Of a stretch of DNA of 64,000 nucleotides, positions 7,859 to 15,859 are shown one piece after another. The stretch's first letter is position 1; the number at the start of each line of letters is the position of its first letter. The position numbers were made by a program, and so were the translations under genes. The stretch covers positions 1,240,001 to 1,304,000 of the forward strand of contig OY969604.1 in the NCBI GenBank assembly GCA_963701325.1, read 5' to 3'. The stretch is from Bog-756 sp963701325. Lineage in GTDB: Bacteria > Actinomycetota > Acidimicrobiia > Acidimicrobiales > RAAP-2. The notes below the pieces were generated by a model. The model ran no database searches. It was not told where the DNA came from and worked only from the letters and a program-made list of their open reading frames with translations.

Positions 7859-8812
7859 TCAGATCGATCCGGGCAGGGACGCGACGTACTCCCGGGTCCG
7901 ACGCGCCGAGGCGAGCTTCTCCTCGCGGGTCCCGCCGATCGGCACGATCCGCAGTGACACGTCGGTCGCGCCCGCGTCGCCGAATCCCTGCAGCCGCTTT
8001 CGGATCGTCGCCTCGCCGCCGGCGGCGAGGATGTCCCCGACCGTGCGGGCGTCCCCGTGATCGAGCAGTTTCTGGTAGTTGGGTGACACCTCGGACTCGG
8101 ACAGCACCCGGTTGGCCCGGCTGACCGCCGCCTCGACCTCGTCGTCCCGGCAGAGGCAGACCGGCACGCCGGCGACGATGCGCGGTGCCGGACGGCCGGC
8201 GGACGCCGCGGCGGCGGTGATGATCGGGGCGATGTGGCTCTCGATGGCCCGCTCGTCGGCCAACCAGAGGATGGTGCCGTCCGCACGCTCTCCGGCGATC
8301 CGCAGCATCACCGGACCGAGAGCGGCGATCATCACCGGGGTCGGGGCCAGGTCGGTGATGTCGATCGGATTGTGGATCCGGAACAGCTCGTTCTCGACGT
8401 CGACCATCCCGGGCCCGGCGAGTGCCCGATCCAACACGTCCAGATAGGCGCGCATGGTCGCGGCGGGGTGCTCGTAGGGGAGCCCGAGCATCTCGTCGAT
8501 CACCCAGTGGTGCGACACGCCGAGACCCAGGGTGAGCCGACCCCCACAGGCGGCCTGGGTCGAGAGGACCTGATGGGCGAGCGCGATCGGGTGCCGCGGT
8601 TGGATCGGGACCACCGCGGTCCCGATCTCGATCCTGGTGGTCCGGGTCCCGATGAGGGTTGCGGCCGTCAACGCATCGAAGTCGCCGGGGATCTGGGGAA
8701 CCCAGAGCGACGCGAGGCCCGCGTCCTCGGCCCACTGGGCGTCGGCCAACATCCGCTCGACCTTCGTGGCGTAGCGGCCCCGCTCGGGGCCGACCATCAC
8801 GCCGATCTGCAC
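7859..8812 (-). CDS. LLM class oxidoreductase, probably F420-dependent
   Basis: A 317-residue TIM-barrel flavin or F420 enzyme of the luciferase-like class. It has IGVMVGPERGRYATKVERML at the N-terminus, ASLWVPQIPGDFDALT, TRIEIGTAVVPIQPRHP and GRLTLGLGVSHHWVIDEMLG, all hallmark blocks of actinobacterial F420-dependent members. The GTG start has GAAGGG 6 bases upstream and lies 10 bases after the stop of the 109-aa gene, so it is the last gene of the decarboxylase-like, Rieske, 109-aa and LLM cluster. It probably oxidises or reduces a product of the Rieske oxygenase. Cofactor choice cannot be settled from sequence alone. Confidence 0.88.
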   Translation of the reverse strand: MQIGVMVGPERGRYATKVERMLADAQWAEDAGLASLWVPQIPGDFDALTAATLIGTRTTRIEIGTAVVPIQPRHPIALAHQVLSTQAACGGRLTLGLGVSHHWVIDEMLGLPYEHPAATMRAYLDVLDRALAGPGMVDVENELFRIHNPIDITDLAPTPVMIAALGPVMLRIAGERADGTILWLADERAIESHIAPIITAAAASAGRPAPRIVAGVPVCLCRDDEVEAAVSRANRVLSESEVSPNYQKLLDHGDARTVGDILAAGGEATIRKRLQGFGDAGATDVSLRIVPIGGTREEKLASARRTREYVASLPGSI

Positions 8813-8822
8813 GCCAGACCCT

Positions 8823-9152
8823 TCAGACGGCCGGTTCGACGACGGCGTCCATGCTGGCTGCACCGCTGTCCGGCACCCGTGCCTGGCGCCACACCTCGAC
8901 CGGGAAGGAGACGTTCACCAGTGAGTAGGCGAGCCGGAGCAGCCTCATCGCATCGTCGGGCAGCGAGTCGAGACTCGTCGAGTCGAGGTAGGCCAAGATC
9001 CCCTCGAGCCGCGGGAATGCGGCGTCGTAGAAGGCCTGCATCTCCTCCATCGAGCTCTCCAATCGCTTGGCGTAGCGCTCGGCCTCGGTCGGGAGACACC
9101 AGGCCGAGAACGGTTCGAGGTCGGCGAACTCTAGCGGCAGTGCGGTGCTCAT
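8823..9152 (-). CDS. Conserved small protein linked to Rieske oxygenase (function unknown)
   Basis: A 109-residue soluble protein with no recognised domain and no signal or membrane segment. It is helix-rich and acidic (FADLEPFSAWCLPTEAERYA, SSMEEMQAFYDAAFPRLEGI), and ends with SFPVEVWRQARVPDSGAAS. It starts 12 bases after the stop of the Rieske oxygenase and ends 10 bases before the LLM gene, so it is translated with them. I recall similar small proteins next to Rieske oxygenases in mycobacteria, but without a named function. A small subunit, assembly or electron-transfer accessory role is an inference from position. It does not resemble the NTF2-like beta subunits of classical dioxygenases. 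Confidence 0.8.
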   Translation of the reverse strand: MSTALPLEFADLEPFSAWCLPTEAERYAKRLESSMEEMQAFYDAAFPRLEGILAYLDSTSLDSLPDDAMRLLRLAYSLVNVSFPVEVWRQARVPDSGAASMDAVVEPAV

Positions 9153-9164
9153 CGGTCTCCTCGC

Positions 9165-10457
9165 TCAGGACGGAACGGGAACGTCGGCGCCGGGCGCCGA
9201 TTTGGTGTGGTCGGCGACGTACCCGCGTGCTGTCTTGTGCAGGTGGCGTAGCAGGATCTCCTGGTCGTTGAGGGGGAACTCGGTCACCGCCCGCGACTCG
9301 ATCATCGTCTGGGTGGCTTCGAGGGTGTTGCCGTCCTGCAGTGCGTACTCCTTGAAGGTGACCGCCGCGAGCTCCTGGCGGAGACGCTCGGTGGCGTTCT
9401 TCGGGGGGACGAAGTAGAGGGCTCCCTCGAAGATGTGCGAGTGGTAGGAGGTCGGCCAGTAGTGGTAGGTCAGGTACCAACCCGGCGCCCAGAGCAGCAG
9501 CATGAAATTGGGGAAGAAGACGAACGAGTCGATGCCCCAGGCCGGGCTTCGTGCTGGGTTGAGCCCTGCAGGGAGCGGATCGAGGCCCTCGATGTCGGGA
9601 CGGTCCCATGGTCCGAAGAGGCCGCTGCGGAGCACACGCTCGATCGGCTTGACCATCATCGGGTCCTTCGGAGGCGCCATGCCCCCCCACGACGACACCA
9701 TGCCGTGCGGCCCGTCGATCCCATAGGAGAGAGCTTCGAACCCGAAGGCCTGCACCTTGGCCGACTCCTCGCCGATCGCCTGCTTCGCGTGCAGCACGGG
9801 TGCGTGGTAGAACTCGGCGAACGCATCGATGAACAGCTTCCAGTTGCTGCCGACCTCGGCGCGGTACTTGTACACCTGGGTCATCTTGTCGAACGGATAG
9901 CCTTCGATTCCGGCGGCGAGCCCGCCGAGATACTCCCGGACCGAAGTCGTGTTGCCGGGATCCAGGTTCACGAAAATGAACCCCTCCCAGACCTCGGTCT
10001 GGACAGGGACGAGCCCGAAGTCCGACTTGTCGAGATCGAAGAATTCCGACTCCTGCTGGACGAAGGACAACGAACCGTCGAGGTCGTACCGCCACCCGTG
10101 GTACTTACAGGTGAACTGGCGACAGGTGCCGCTCGTCTCCTCCCGCGGGAAGTCGTTCCAGACCAGCTTGTTCCCCCGGTGCCGGCAGATGTTGTGGAAC
10201 CCGCGGACGCCGCCCTCCTTGTCGCGGACGATCACCACCGAGGTCCCAGCAGCCTGGAGCTCCTTCGTGAAGTAGCGGCCGGTACGCGGGATCTGCTCCA
10301 CCCGGCCCACGTTGAGCCACGTCCTGGCGAAGATGGCCGCTCGTTCGAGCTCGTAGAACTCGGGCGAGATCGAGTCCTCGTAATTGACCGGACTCGTGCC
10401 CAGCTCCGGGTAGTGCTCGGTCCAGCTTCCTTCCGCTGGCTTCGGGAAGTGCGCCAT
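9165..10457 (-). CDS. Rieske non-heme iron aromatic ring-hydroxylating oxygenase, alpha subunit
   Basis: A 430-residue oxygenase with an N-terminal Rieske [2Fe-2S] domain and a C-terminal non-heme iron domain. The Rieske ligands are in CRHRGN and, after a loop some six residues longer than usual, CKYHGWRYDLDG. The mononuclear iron site is in DAFAEFYHAPVLH, with two His spaced as in the family. It has WKLFIDAFAEFYHAPVLH and FFPNFMLLLWAPGW blocks common in actinobacterial members. It needs an external reductase, for which the KshB-like protein at 5269-6348 is a candidate. The start ATG has GAGGAGG about 10 bases upstream. It lies between a carboxymuconolactone decarboxylase-like gene and the 109-aa gene. 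Substrate unknown; no beta subunit of the usual kind is present. Confidence 0.93.
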   Translation of the reverse strand: MAHFPKPAEGSWTEHYPELGTSPVNYEDSISPEFYELERAAIFARTWLNVGRVEQIPRTGRYFTKELQAAGTSVVIVRDKEGGVRGFHNICRHRGNKLVWNDFPREETSGTCRQFTCKYHGWRYDLDGSLSFVQQESEFFDLDKSDFGLVPVQTEVWEGFIFVNLDPGNTTSVREYLGGLAAGIEGYPFDKMTQVYKYRAEVGSNWKLFIDAFAEFYHAPVLHAKQAIGEESAKVQAFGFEALSYGIDGPHGMVSSWGGMAPPKDPMMVKPIERVLRSGLFGPWDRPDIEGLDPLPAGLNPARSPAWGIDSFVFFPNFMLLLWAPGWYLTYHYWPTSYHSHIFEGALYFVPPKNATERLRQELAAVTFKEYALQDGNTLEATQTMIESRAVTEFPLNDQEILLRHLHKTARGYVADHTKSAPGADVPVPS

Positions 10458-10502
10458 GTGGAGGTCCTCCTCTCGCGGGCCCGTACGGCACGGTACCACC
10501 GA

Positions 10503-10517
10503 TCTCTAAAAAAGAGA
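10503..10517. promoter_or_regulatory. Dyad TCTCTaaaaaAGAGA upstream of the Rieske oxygenase
   Basis: A 5+5+5 perfect inverted repeat with an A-rich centre, unusual in this GC-rich sequence. It lies in the 66-base gap between the decarboxylase-like gene (stop 10524) and the Rieske start (10457). It could be an operator or part of an internal promoter. It is not a terminator in either direction. Confidence 0.3.
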
Positions 10518-10523
10518 AGCCCG

Positions 10524-11114
10524 TTATCGTCGAAGGTCGTCGTCGAGCGGGACGCCGAACGTGCGGAACGCCATGGCCAGGGTGTCGTAGGCCCCGACCG
10601 TGAACACGAGGTCCATGAGCTGCTCGACCTCGAGCTCTGCGGCGAGGGTCTCCCATGTCCCGGCGGCCACCGTGGCGTCTCTGAGCAGCTCGTCGACCGC
10701 ACTCACCATGGCCCGGTCCACAGGGGACCAGCCCGGCGCGCCCGGACCCTCGGCGATCCGGTCGACCTCCTCGGCAGAGATGCCCGCATCGGAGGCCAAC
10801 ACGACGTGCTGCCTCCATTCGTAGGCGGAATCCCGGACGGCGGCCACCCGCAGGACCAGGAGCTCGCGCTGGCGGGGCGAGAGGCTCGACGCGAAGAGGA
10901 TGTGGCCGTTGAAGGTGTGGAAGGCCCGGGCGAGCTCCGGATGGTGGGCCAGGGTGCCGAGCGCGTTGAGACCCTTCGGACGCCCGGGTTCGCGTGAGGG
11001 GAAGGAGTGGCGGGGGTTCGGCGGTCTGAGCGCGGCGAGGGCCTCGTGCATCCCCTCCGGCCAATCCGAGGGCGCCAACGGGACGAGGCGCGGTCCGTCT
11101 CCCGGGTCGGTCAT
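10524..11114 (-). CDS. Carboxymuconolactone decarboxylase (AhpD-like) family protein
   Basis: A 196-residue all-helical protein of the CMD/AhpD fold. Visible blocks are GTLAHHPELARAFHTFNGHI, then LSPRQRELLVLRVAAVRDSA followed by YEWRQHVVLA, which match the core where peroxidase members carry CxxC. Here there is no CxxC, so a thiol peroxidase role is unlikely and a hydrolase, decarboxylase or unknown role is more probable. It heads the minus-strand cluster with the Rieske oxygenase, 66 bases downstream. Such proteins often accompany ring-hydroxylation genes in actinobacteria. Confidence 0.88.
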   Translation of the reverse strand: MTDPGDGPRLVPLAPSDWPEGMHEALAALRPPNPRHSFPSREPGRPKGLNALGTLAHHPELARAFHTFNGHILFASSLSPRQRELLVLRVAAVRDSAYEWRQHVVLASDAGISAEEVDRIAEGPGAPGWSPVDRAMVSAVDELLRDATVAAGTWETLAAELEVEQLMDLVFTVGAYDTLAMAFRTFGVPLDDDLRR

Positions 11115-11475
11115 CCGATGGCCTCGTGACTCGCTGACGCTCGACGCTCGATGATCACAGTGCCCATCTGCTCGTTCCTCCCTCTCCCGCTCGGACCCGA
11201 ACCGGCATCAGGCCCCCCGGACCGACATCGGACCCGGCGTTGTCTGGCTGGGCCACACCTCGGTTCGCATCGCTCGGGCAGGCTAGTTCTCGCAACAGCA
11301 GAACATCGATCCCTGGAGGATCAGACCGCTCCCCCGGGCCGGGAGGCGGACACCCGTGGAGCAGGACGGTGGTGGCCCCATTCCCCTGAGATGTGTCCTG
11401 GCCACAGTTCGATCGACTCGGCTGCCCCACCGACCCGGTGGCATGGGCCACCTTCCAGACTTCGTGTTCCGGGGT
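11115..11475. other. Intergenic stretch without a convincing gene
   Basis: 361 bases between the decarboxylase-like gene and the VOC gene. Short open frames exist on both strands but have no ribosome binding site, no conserved motif and low-complexity Pro/Arg translations. It would carry the promoter of the minus-strand decarboxylase/Rieske cluster, but no clear -35/-10 pair was found. Confidence 0.5.
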
Positions 11476-11868
11476 TCAGCCGGGTGGAGCGAAGAACTCG
11501 AGCGCGATGTTGTCGGGATCGCGGAACGACAACCCGGACCCATATGGAGCGTCGACGATGCCGCCGTTGGCGACCCCGAGTTCATTCAATCGTGTTTCCC
11601 ACTCCGTCAGGTCCGATCGATTGGCGCAAGCGAACGCCAGATGATCCAAACCGATCCGCCGCTCGTTGAACGGCTCGTCGGTCGCAGGATCGGGGAACTG
11701 GTGGAGTCCCACCAGGGTTTGGCCCAGCAGCCAGACGGCATGCCGGAAGGGTCCGGTATCCTCATCGAGGACTGGGTCGCTGCCGAACAAGCTGCGATAC
11801 CAGGGAAGACTTCGGTCAAGATCGCTGACTGTCAGCGCGACGTGCGTGATCGCGGGAAATTCGGCCAC
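11476..11868 (-). CDS. VOC family protein (glyoxalase/bleomycin resistance/dioxygenase superfamily)
   Basis: A 130-residue single VOC domain made of two beta-alpha-beta-beta-beta modules. It reads ITHVALTVSDLDRSLPWYRS at the start and GLDHLAFACANRSDLTEWE at the second module, with the C-terminal metal-ligand strand SGLSFRDPDNIALEFF. The His in ITHVALTV, His in GLDHLAFA and Glu in IALEFF are in the usual metal-binding places. The GTG start is chosen because GAGGAGGAG lies 5 bases upstream. It stands alone in a loosely packed region; substrate unknown (isomerase, lyase or dioxygenase are possible). Confidence 0.88.
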   Translation of the reverse strand: MAEFPAITHVALTVSDLDRSLPWYRSLFGSDPVLDEDTGPFRHAVWLLGQTLVGLHQFPDPATDEPFNERRIGLDHLAFACANRSDLTEWETRLNELGVANGGIVDAPYGSGLSFRDPDNIALEFFAPPG

Positions 11869-12379
11869 GTCATCTCCTCCTCGAAGTGCGGCAATTGCGA
11901 ATAAGCGTACCAGCGAGATTCGAAGATTGCTCGGGTCCGACCACCCCACGCGAGCCGGTGTGTGCGGTCATTTGAGGAGCCCCGCGTTGAGTCACTGCAC
12001 TGCTCAATGCCAAATGGGCTGACGGGCTGAGAATATCTCGAACTCCGGCCAAGATGCCGATAACGATGAACGGCTTCACTGGGAACACGGAGGTTCTCAA
12101 ATGGCCGAAGACGGTGTGAGCGAGAGCGCACGAGCGGCCCCGATGGGGAGAGCGGACCGGTGGTGCCAGCCGAACCTGGTCCCCTCGAGGGCCTGGCCGA
12201 GGGGTCGATAACCGCCACTATCCAGTGACAGGGAGCAGGTCAGTCACAGACCTTGCTGGGAGTTCGGGCCTATCGTGGTCTGACGGTGAAGGCTCATCTC
12301 GAGGTGGTGGGTTGTATAAGGTATCGCCCGTCGATCCTGCCATTCTGATTCATGGGCTGGCTCACGGAAGCGAGGCGAC
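11869..12379. other. Intergenic stretch with a hairpin at 12181-12204
   Basis: 511 bases between the divergent VOC gene and the exported propeller gene. No supported coding sequence was found. A CCCCTCG (12181-12187) and CGAGGGG (12198-12204) pair can form a 7-bp stem with a 10-base loop. A TATAAG box lies in TTGTATAAGG around 12316 and could serve the propeller gene, but no matching -35 was seen. Confidence 0.4.
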
Positions 12380-13504
12380 ATGATGACTGTCCGCGATTGG
12401 TTGATCACTGTTGCCGCACGCGCATGCGCAGTCACGGCGCTCGCAACGATTGCGCTGGCTGTCCTCGTCACCGGAGCGGGGTCGTCGAGCATCCCCGCGG
12501 CAGCGGCACCGGCCTCGGTCCCCTCGAATGGACATGAGTTCGCCGCACCGAGCGGCATCGCATACGCCGCCGAACACATTTGGGTGACGAACCGAGCAGG
12601 CAACTCGCTAACCGAAATCGATCCCGCCAATGGAGTCTGGCTCCACACCTTCCACGGTACGCAATACAGCTTCGACTTGCCCGACGCGATCATTGCGGAT
12701 GGAAGTGACCTCTTTGTCGCCAATGCGGCTGGATCAATCACGGAGGTCGATGCGATGAACGGGAGTCCGATCGCGGTGCTGACCGGCAGCCAGTATCGGT
12801 TTTCCGATCCGGTGGCTCTCGCAAGATCGGGTGGAACAATCCTCGTGGTCAATGCCGGGAACACGACCACGGAGGGTTCGGTATCCGAGATCGATGCCGC
12901 GACGGGTGCCGTGGAGCGGGTGGCCAGCGGCTCGTCCTACGGATTCAACGGTCCCAACGCAATCGTCAGCAACGGTGGAGACGCGTTCGTCTCCGACAGA
13001 GGGGGCAACGGAGTGACCGAAATCAATGTGGCGACTGGTCAATTGGTGGCCCATGTCACGGGGTCCGGTCTCGACCGTCCCGACGGGATCGCGGTCAGCG
13101 ACGGGTACGTGTGGGTCGCCGACTCGGCCAGCAATGCGGTGACCGAGCTGGAGGCATCTCCGCTCGCCGTCAAGCGTTCCTTTGATGACTCGGATGGCGC
13201 CTATGGCTTCGGGCAGCCGTCGGTCACTGTCGCATACGCCGGCTCTGTGTTTGTCATTACTCCGTCCGGCTCGAGTCCCATGGTGACGAAGCTCTCGGCG
13301 ACGACCGGCGTGCCGAGCTGGTACATGTGCAACACCAACGGTCCGTACTACTTCTCGAACCTCAGCGCGATGACGGTGGCGGGCACCAACATGTGGGTGG
13401 TCAGTCACACCGGAGCCAACAACCCCAATGCTGCTGCAGCATCTGGGTCGCTCACCGAGCTGGAAACCGGAAGCGGCGCCCTCGTCTTGACCATCCCGAC
13501 CTGA
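12380..13504 (+). CDS. Exported beta-propeller repeat protein (NHL/YVTN-like)
   Basis: A 374-residue protein with an N-terminal signal sequence: a short Arg-bearing start, a hydrophobic run LATIALAVLVTGAG and an Ala-rich AAAAPAS cleavage region near residue 45. The mature part is a beta-propeller of about 43-residue blades, each with a phrase such as GTQYSFDLPDAI, GSQYRFSDPVAL, GSSYGFNGPNAI or GSGLDRPDGI followed by a VWVADSASNAVTELE-type strand. No catalytic residues stand out, so it may be a secreted binding or scaffold protein. GAGG lies 5 bases before the first ATG. It faces a second exported protein, convergently. Base usage appears less GC-rich than the catabolic genes. Confidence 0.82.
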   Translation: MMTVRDWLITVAARACAVTALATIALAVLVTGAGSSSIPAAAAPASVPSNGHEFAAPSGIAYAAEHIWVTNRAGNSLTEIDPANGVWLHTFHGTQYSFDLPDAIIADGSDLFVANAAGSITEVDAMNGSPIAVLTGSQYRFSDPVALARSGGTILVVNAGNTTTEGSVSEIDAATGAVERVASGSSYGFNGPNAIVSNGGDAFVSDRGGNGVTEINVATGQLVAHVTGSGLDRPDGIAVSDGYVWVADSASNAVTELEASPLAVKRSFDDSDGAYGFGQPSVTVAYAGSVFVITPSGSSPMVTKLSATTGVPSWYMCNTNGPYYFSNLSAMTVAGTNMWVVSHTGANNPNAAAASGSLTELETGSGALVLTIPT

Positions 13505-13605
13505 CTCGGGTCGCCTACCCACCTGACGGAACCCTGATCACCGTGTTGCATCTGCTTGCCGGATGGAGACGGGCGCCCCTGTCCGCCGGTAACCGGTCCT
13601 CCGGG

Positions 13606-14187
13606 TCAGCTAGCAGCGACCGTCTTGGCGATCTGCAGGAACGACGGGCTGGAGGTGCACCCGTACGGGCCGAAGGTGGACCCCTGCAAGACCAGCGACA
13701 TCTCGGCCGATCCGGTGGTCCATACTGAGACCTTCCCGGCTTTGGATGCCTTGAACGTGGTGGTCGAACCCTTCGCGGTCACCGTCAGCGACGCTGGAGC
13801 GGGCGACGGGATCCTGGTCGAATTGAGTGTGTAGGTAATGGCCTGGGTTGCGGGGAGAGCTCCCTTGGTCGCCAAGGCCGTCACCACCTTGCCGCCCACC
13901 GTCAATCCGGCCCCAAAATGGAGGAGCTCGCGGTTCGTGATGGTCAACCGCAGGTTGGAGTTGGTGAGTGTGAATGCCACCTTCACCTTCACCGAGGTCG
14001 GCAACTGTCCGGTGGTGATCGCCGAGGACGAGAGGGTACCGAGTGGCGTTCCTGCGCATGTGATCGTATGCGTGGGCGTGTTGGCCCATGCCGCTCCTGA
14101 GCCCGAGACAAGTACACCGCCGCAGACACCAGCCGTCACGATCGCGGCAGCCAAAGAAGCTGCACGAATCCTAAGACAACCTCGCAC
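13606..14187 (-). CDS. Exported protein of unknown function
   Basis: A 193-residue protein with a clear signal peptide (RIRAASLAAAIVTAGVCGGV, then a cleavage region around AAWANTPT near residue 37). The mature part is Thr/Ser-rich and beta-strand-like (TVKVKVAFTLTNSNL-type strands) with two Cys (ITCAGTPLG and YGCTSSPS) that could form a disulfide. Start GTG with GGGAG 5-6 bases upstream, and a promoter at 14210-14237. It is convergent with the exported propeller gene. No family was recognised; a small secreted beta-sandwich is the best description. Confidence 0.72.
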   Translation of the reverse strand: MRGCLRIRAASLAAAIVTAGVCGGVLVSGSGAAWANTPTHTITCAGTPLGTLSSSAITTGQLPTSVKVKVAFTLTNSNLRLTITNRELLHFGAGLTVGGKVVTALATKGALPATQAITYTLNSTRIPSPAPASLTVTAKGSTTTFKASKAGKVSVWTTGSAEMSLVLQGSTFGPYGCTSSPSFLQIAKTVAAS

Positions 14188-14209
14188 ATCGACTCCCGAT
14201 CGGTCGGAT

Positions 14210-14237
14210 ACAATATTCGGTCAATTCACGAAGACAA
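14210..14237 (-). promoter_or_regulatory. Promoter for the exported protein gene
   Basis: On the minus strand TTGTCT (14237-14232) and TATTGT (14215-14210) are separated by 16 bases. They lie 23-50 bases upstream of the GTG start at 14187, whose ribosome site GGGAG follows. Spacing and sequence fit a housekeeping sigma factor. Confidence 0.5.
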
Positions 14238-14292
14238 CGTCAGCAACATGACCGACACGCTGCCTCTGAAGGAACAGTCGGCCTCCTCCAAA

Positions 14293-14345
14293 GTCGTCGC
14301 ACGACGACCGGACGACGCGTTCGGGGGGCTCCTGTAGCCCCCCGA
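14293..14345. other. Two adjacent perfect hairpins in a non-coding region
   Basis: GTCGTCG-CA-CGACGAC (14293-14308) and TCGGGGGGCT-cctgt-AGCCCCCCGA (14321-14345, a perfect 10-bp stem with a 5-base loop) lie in the 262-base gap between the exported protein and the NHL gene. No T-run follows on either strand, so neither is a standard intrinsic terminator. They may be RNA structures upstream of the NHL gene or a small repeat element. Confidence 0.5.
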
Positions 14346-14449
14346 TCCGCGGTTCAGCGCCAGATCTGACCTGCCGCTCGTCGGGCTTCCTGGCGACGCC
14401 GCTGAGTCAAGATGGAACACCGTGGAAAGACCCGAGGGGGGAAGGTCAG

Positions 14450-15283
14450 ATGCGACTCCTCGTTTCCAGTGCAAAGGGCGATAGCGGCGCAGGATACGGA
14501 GCCATCCTCGCCTTCGATTTCGCAGGCAACGCGTTGGGATCGTTCTGTGACGACAGCCGCGTCGCTGACCCGCGAGGATTGTGCGTCGATCCAACCGGCG
14601 ACCTGCTCTATGTCAACAACGGCAACGATCGCGTGCTCGCTCTTGACCAGCAGGGACAAGTCCTGAACGACACCGGCCCGATCAACGCACTCGACCCGGG
14701 CGGAGGAGTCTTCGGACCCGATGGGCGCTACTACGTGGGCTCCCGTCGTCTCTGCACCATCATGGCTATGCCGGCGCGCCTCGACGGACCCGCCATTCCG
14801 TACCTTCCTCTAGAGGTCGTCCCATTCCCGAGGGGATTTGCATTCGCACCTGACGGTCGCATCTTCTTGGCGTCGGGTATGAGCCCTTCAGGTATCGGCG
14901 AAAACACCATCAAGGTATTCGATGCTGATGGCCATCTCCTCGTGCCGCGCTTGGTCGAAGATTCGCAGCTGAGCCCCCTCGATCTCGCCATCGCGCCCAA
15001 CGGCAACATTGTGGTGTCCTGCGAATGGCCCTTCGGTGGACGCGACGCCACTGCGAGCCTTCGGGAGTACGACAGCACTAGCGGCCAACTCGTCAGGATC
15101 TTCACACCCGACGGGTCGATCCTTTTCCGCAACCCCAGAGGCCTGCGGTTCAACCCAGACGGCGGTCTCTACTGTGTCGCACGAGATGAGGTCGTGTCAT
15201 TCGATTTCGAGACAGGAGACTTCTCCGGAGTCACCATCAACTGTTCCGACCTCTTCGCGCAGGCACTCGAATTCTTCGGCTGA
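14450..15283 (+). CDS. Cytosolic NHL-repeat beta-propeller protein
   Basis: A 277-residue propeller protein without a signal peptide. Blades are marked by phrases such as VADPRGLCVDPTGDLLYVNN, PRGFAFAPDGRIFLASG, SPLDLAIAPNGNIVVS and NPRGLRFNPDGGLYCVA. It resembles the SMP-30/gluconolactonase and NHL group, but the metal-binding Glu/Asp/Asn set of lactonases cannot be assigned with confidence. GGGGGGAAGG lies about 5 bases before the ATG. It stands between structured non-coding DNA and a terminator at 15402-15422, and is probably monocistronic. Function unknown. Confidence 0.78.
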   Translation: MRLLVSSAKGDSGAGYGAILAFDFAGNALGSFCDDSRVADPRGLCVDPTGDLLYVNNGNDRVLALDQQGQVLNDTGPINALDPGGGVFGPDGRYYVGSRRLCTIMAMPARLDGPAIPYLPLEVVPFPRGFAFAPDGRIFLASGMSPSGIGENTIKVFDADGHLLVPRLVEDSQLSPLDLAIAPNGNIVVSCEWPFGGRDATASLREYDSTSGQLVRIFTPDGSILFRNPRGLRFNPDGGLYCVARDEVVSFDFETGDFSGVTINCSDLFAQALEFFG

Positions 15284-15401
15284 TCGTCAGTCGCGGTCAC
15301 CATCGACACAGCAACCCGACGCTCCACAGGTCATATGCGCACAGAGCCGGCGGTCAGAGGCACTAGTAGGTCTGGCTCAACTGCCGGTCTCGGCAATGAA
15401 C

Positions 15402-15422
15402 AGCCCCGAGAAGGGGGCTTTT
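15402..15422 (+). terminator. Rho-independent terminator after the NHL gene
   Basis: AGCCCC (15402-15407), loop GAGAAG, GGGGCT (15414-15419) followed by TTT make a 6-bp GC-rich stem with a U-tract. It lies about 120 bases after the NHL stop codon and is the clearest intrinsic terminator found in the window. Confidence 0.7.
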
Positions 15423-15474
15423 CACCTGCAGAAAACAGTCCGCACGGTTTGGACCGGTCGCCAGTGGGTAACGA

Positions 15475-15702
15475 GTGAAAATGATCGTTCTCGCCATTGT
15501 CGTCATCCCGCTTGTGCTGCTGGGCCTCGTCATCGCAATCCCTATGCTCCTCGGCTCCGTTCGCGGTGATCTGGCCATGTCGGTCCCGCACGAGGCCGGC
15601 GTCGTCTGTGATGACCCCACGTGCCCAATCTGCAACCCCGACACGCCCGATGACGACCGTCGTCAGGCTGTAGGGCAAGGCGTTCGCCGCCAGGGTGAGT
15701 GA
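15475..15702 (+). CDS. Possible small single-pass membrane protein with Cys motif
   Basis: A 75-residue open frame with an N-terminal hydrophobic helix (IVLAIVVIPLVLLGLVIAIP) followed by a short tail with CDDPTCPIC, a possible zinc- or iron-binding C-x4-C-x2-C. The GTG start has no good ribosome site, and a second start ATG two codons later is possible. No homologue is recognised. The composition looks protein-like, but overlapping open frames on the other strand leave doubt. Confidence 0.45.
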   Translation: MKMIVLAIVVIPLVLLGLVIAIPMLLGSVRGDLAMSVPHEAGVVCDDPTCPICNPDTPDDDRRQAVGQGVRRQGE

Positions 15703-15859
15703 GCCCCTGCCAGCCGGCTGTGGAGGACGCGGGGATGCACTGAGGATCACACGCGCAGTAAGTGATAAGGGGCGGGAGCTCGATACGCACCTCCGATCCG
15801 GTCGGCGGCATTCATTTCGGCCTTCAAGTGCGACCTCTTCCCCGGGGTAGCGTGAACCG

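Noticed and set aside
6318..8735. 805-codon minus-strand frame
   Set aside because: It is antisense to the amidohydrolase at 6576-7835 and out of frame with the LLM gene; no motif, Arg/Pro-rich translation. High GC creates such shadow frames.
13505..13605. Palindrome CCGGTaACCGG between convergent exported-protein genes as a bidirectional terminator
   Set aside because: The stem is only 5 bp with a 1-base centre and no T-run on either strand.
14321..14345. 10-bp hairpin as a Rho-independent terminator
   Set aside because: No T-run follows in either direction, so it is listed as a structure of unknown role.
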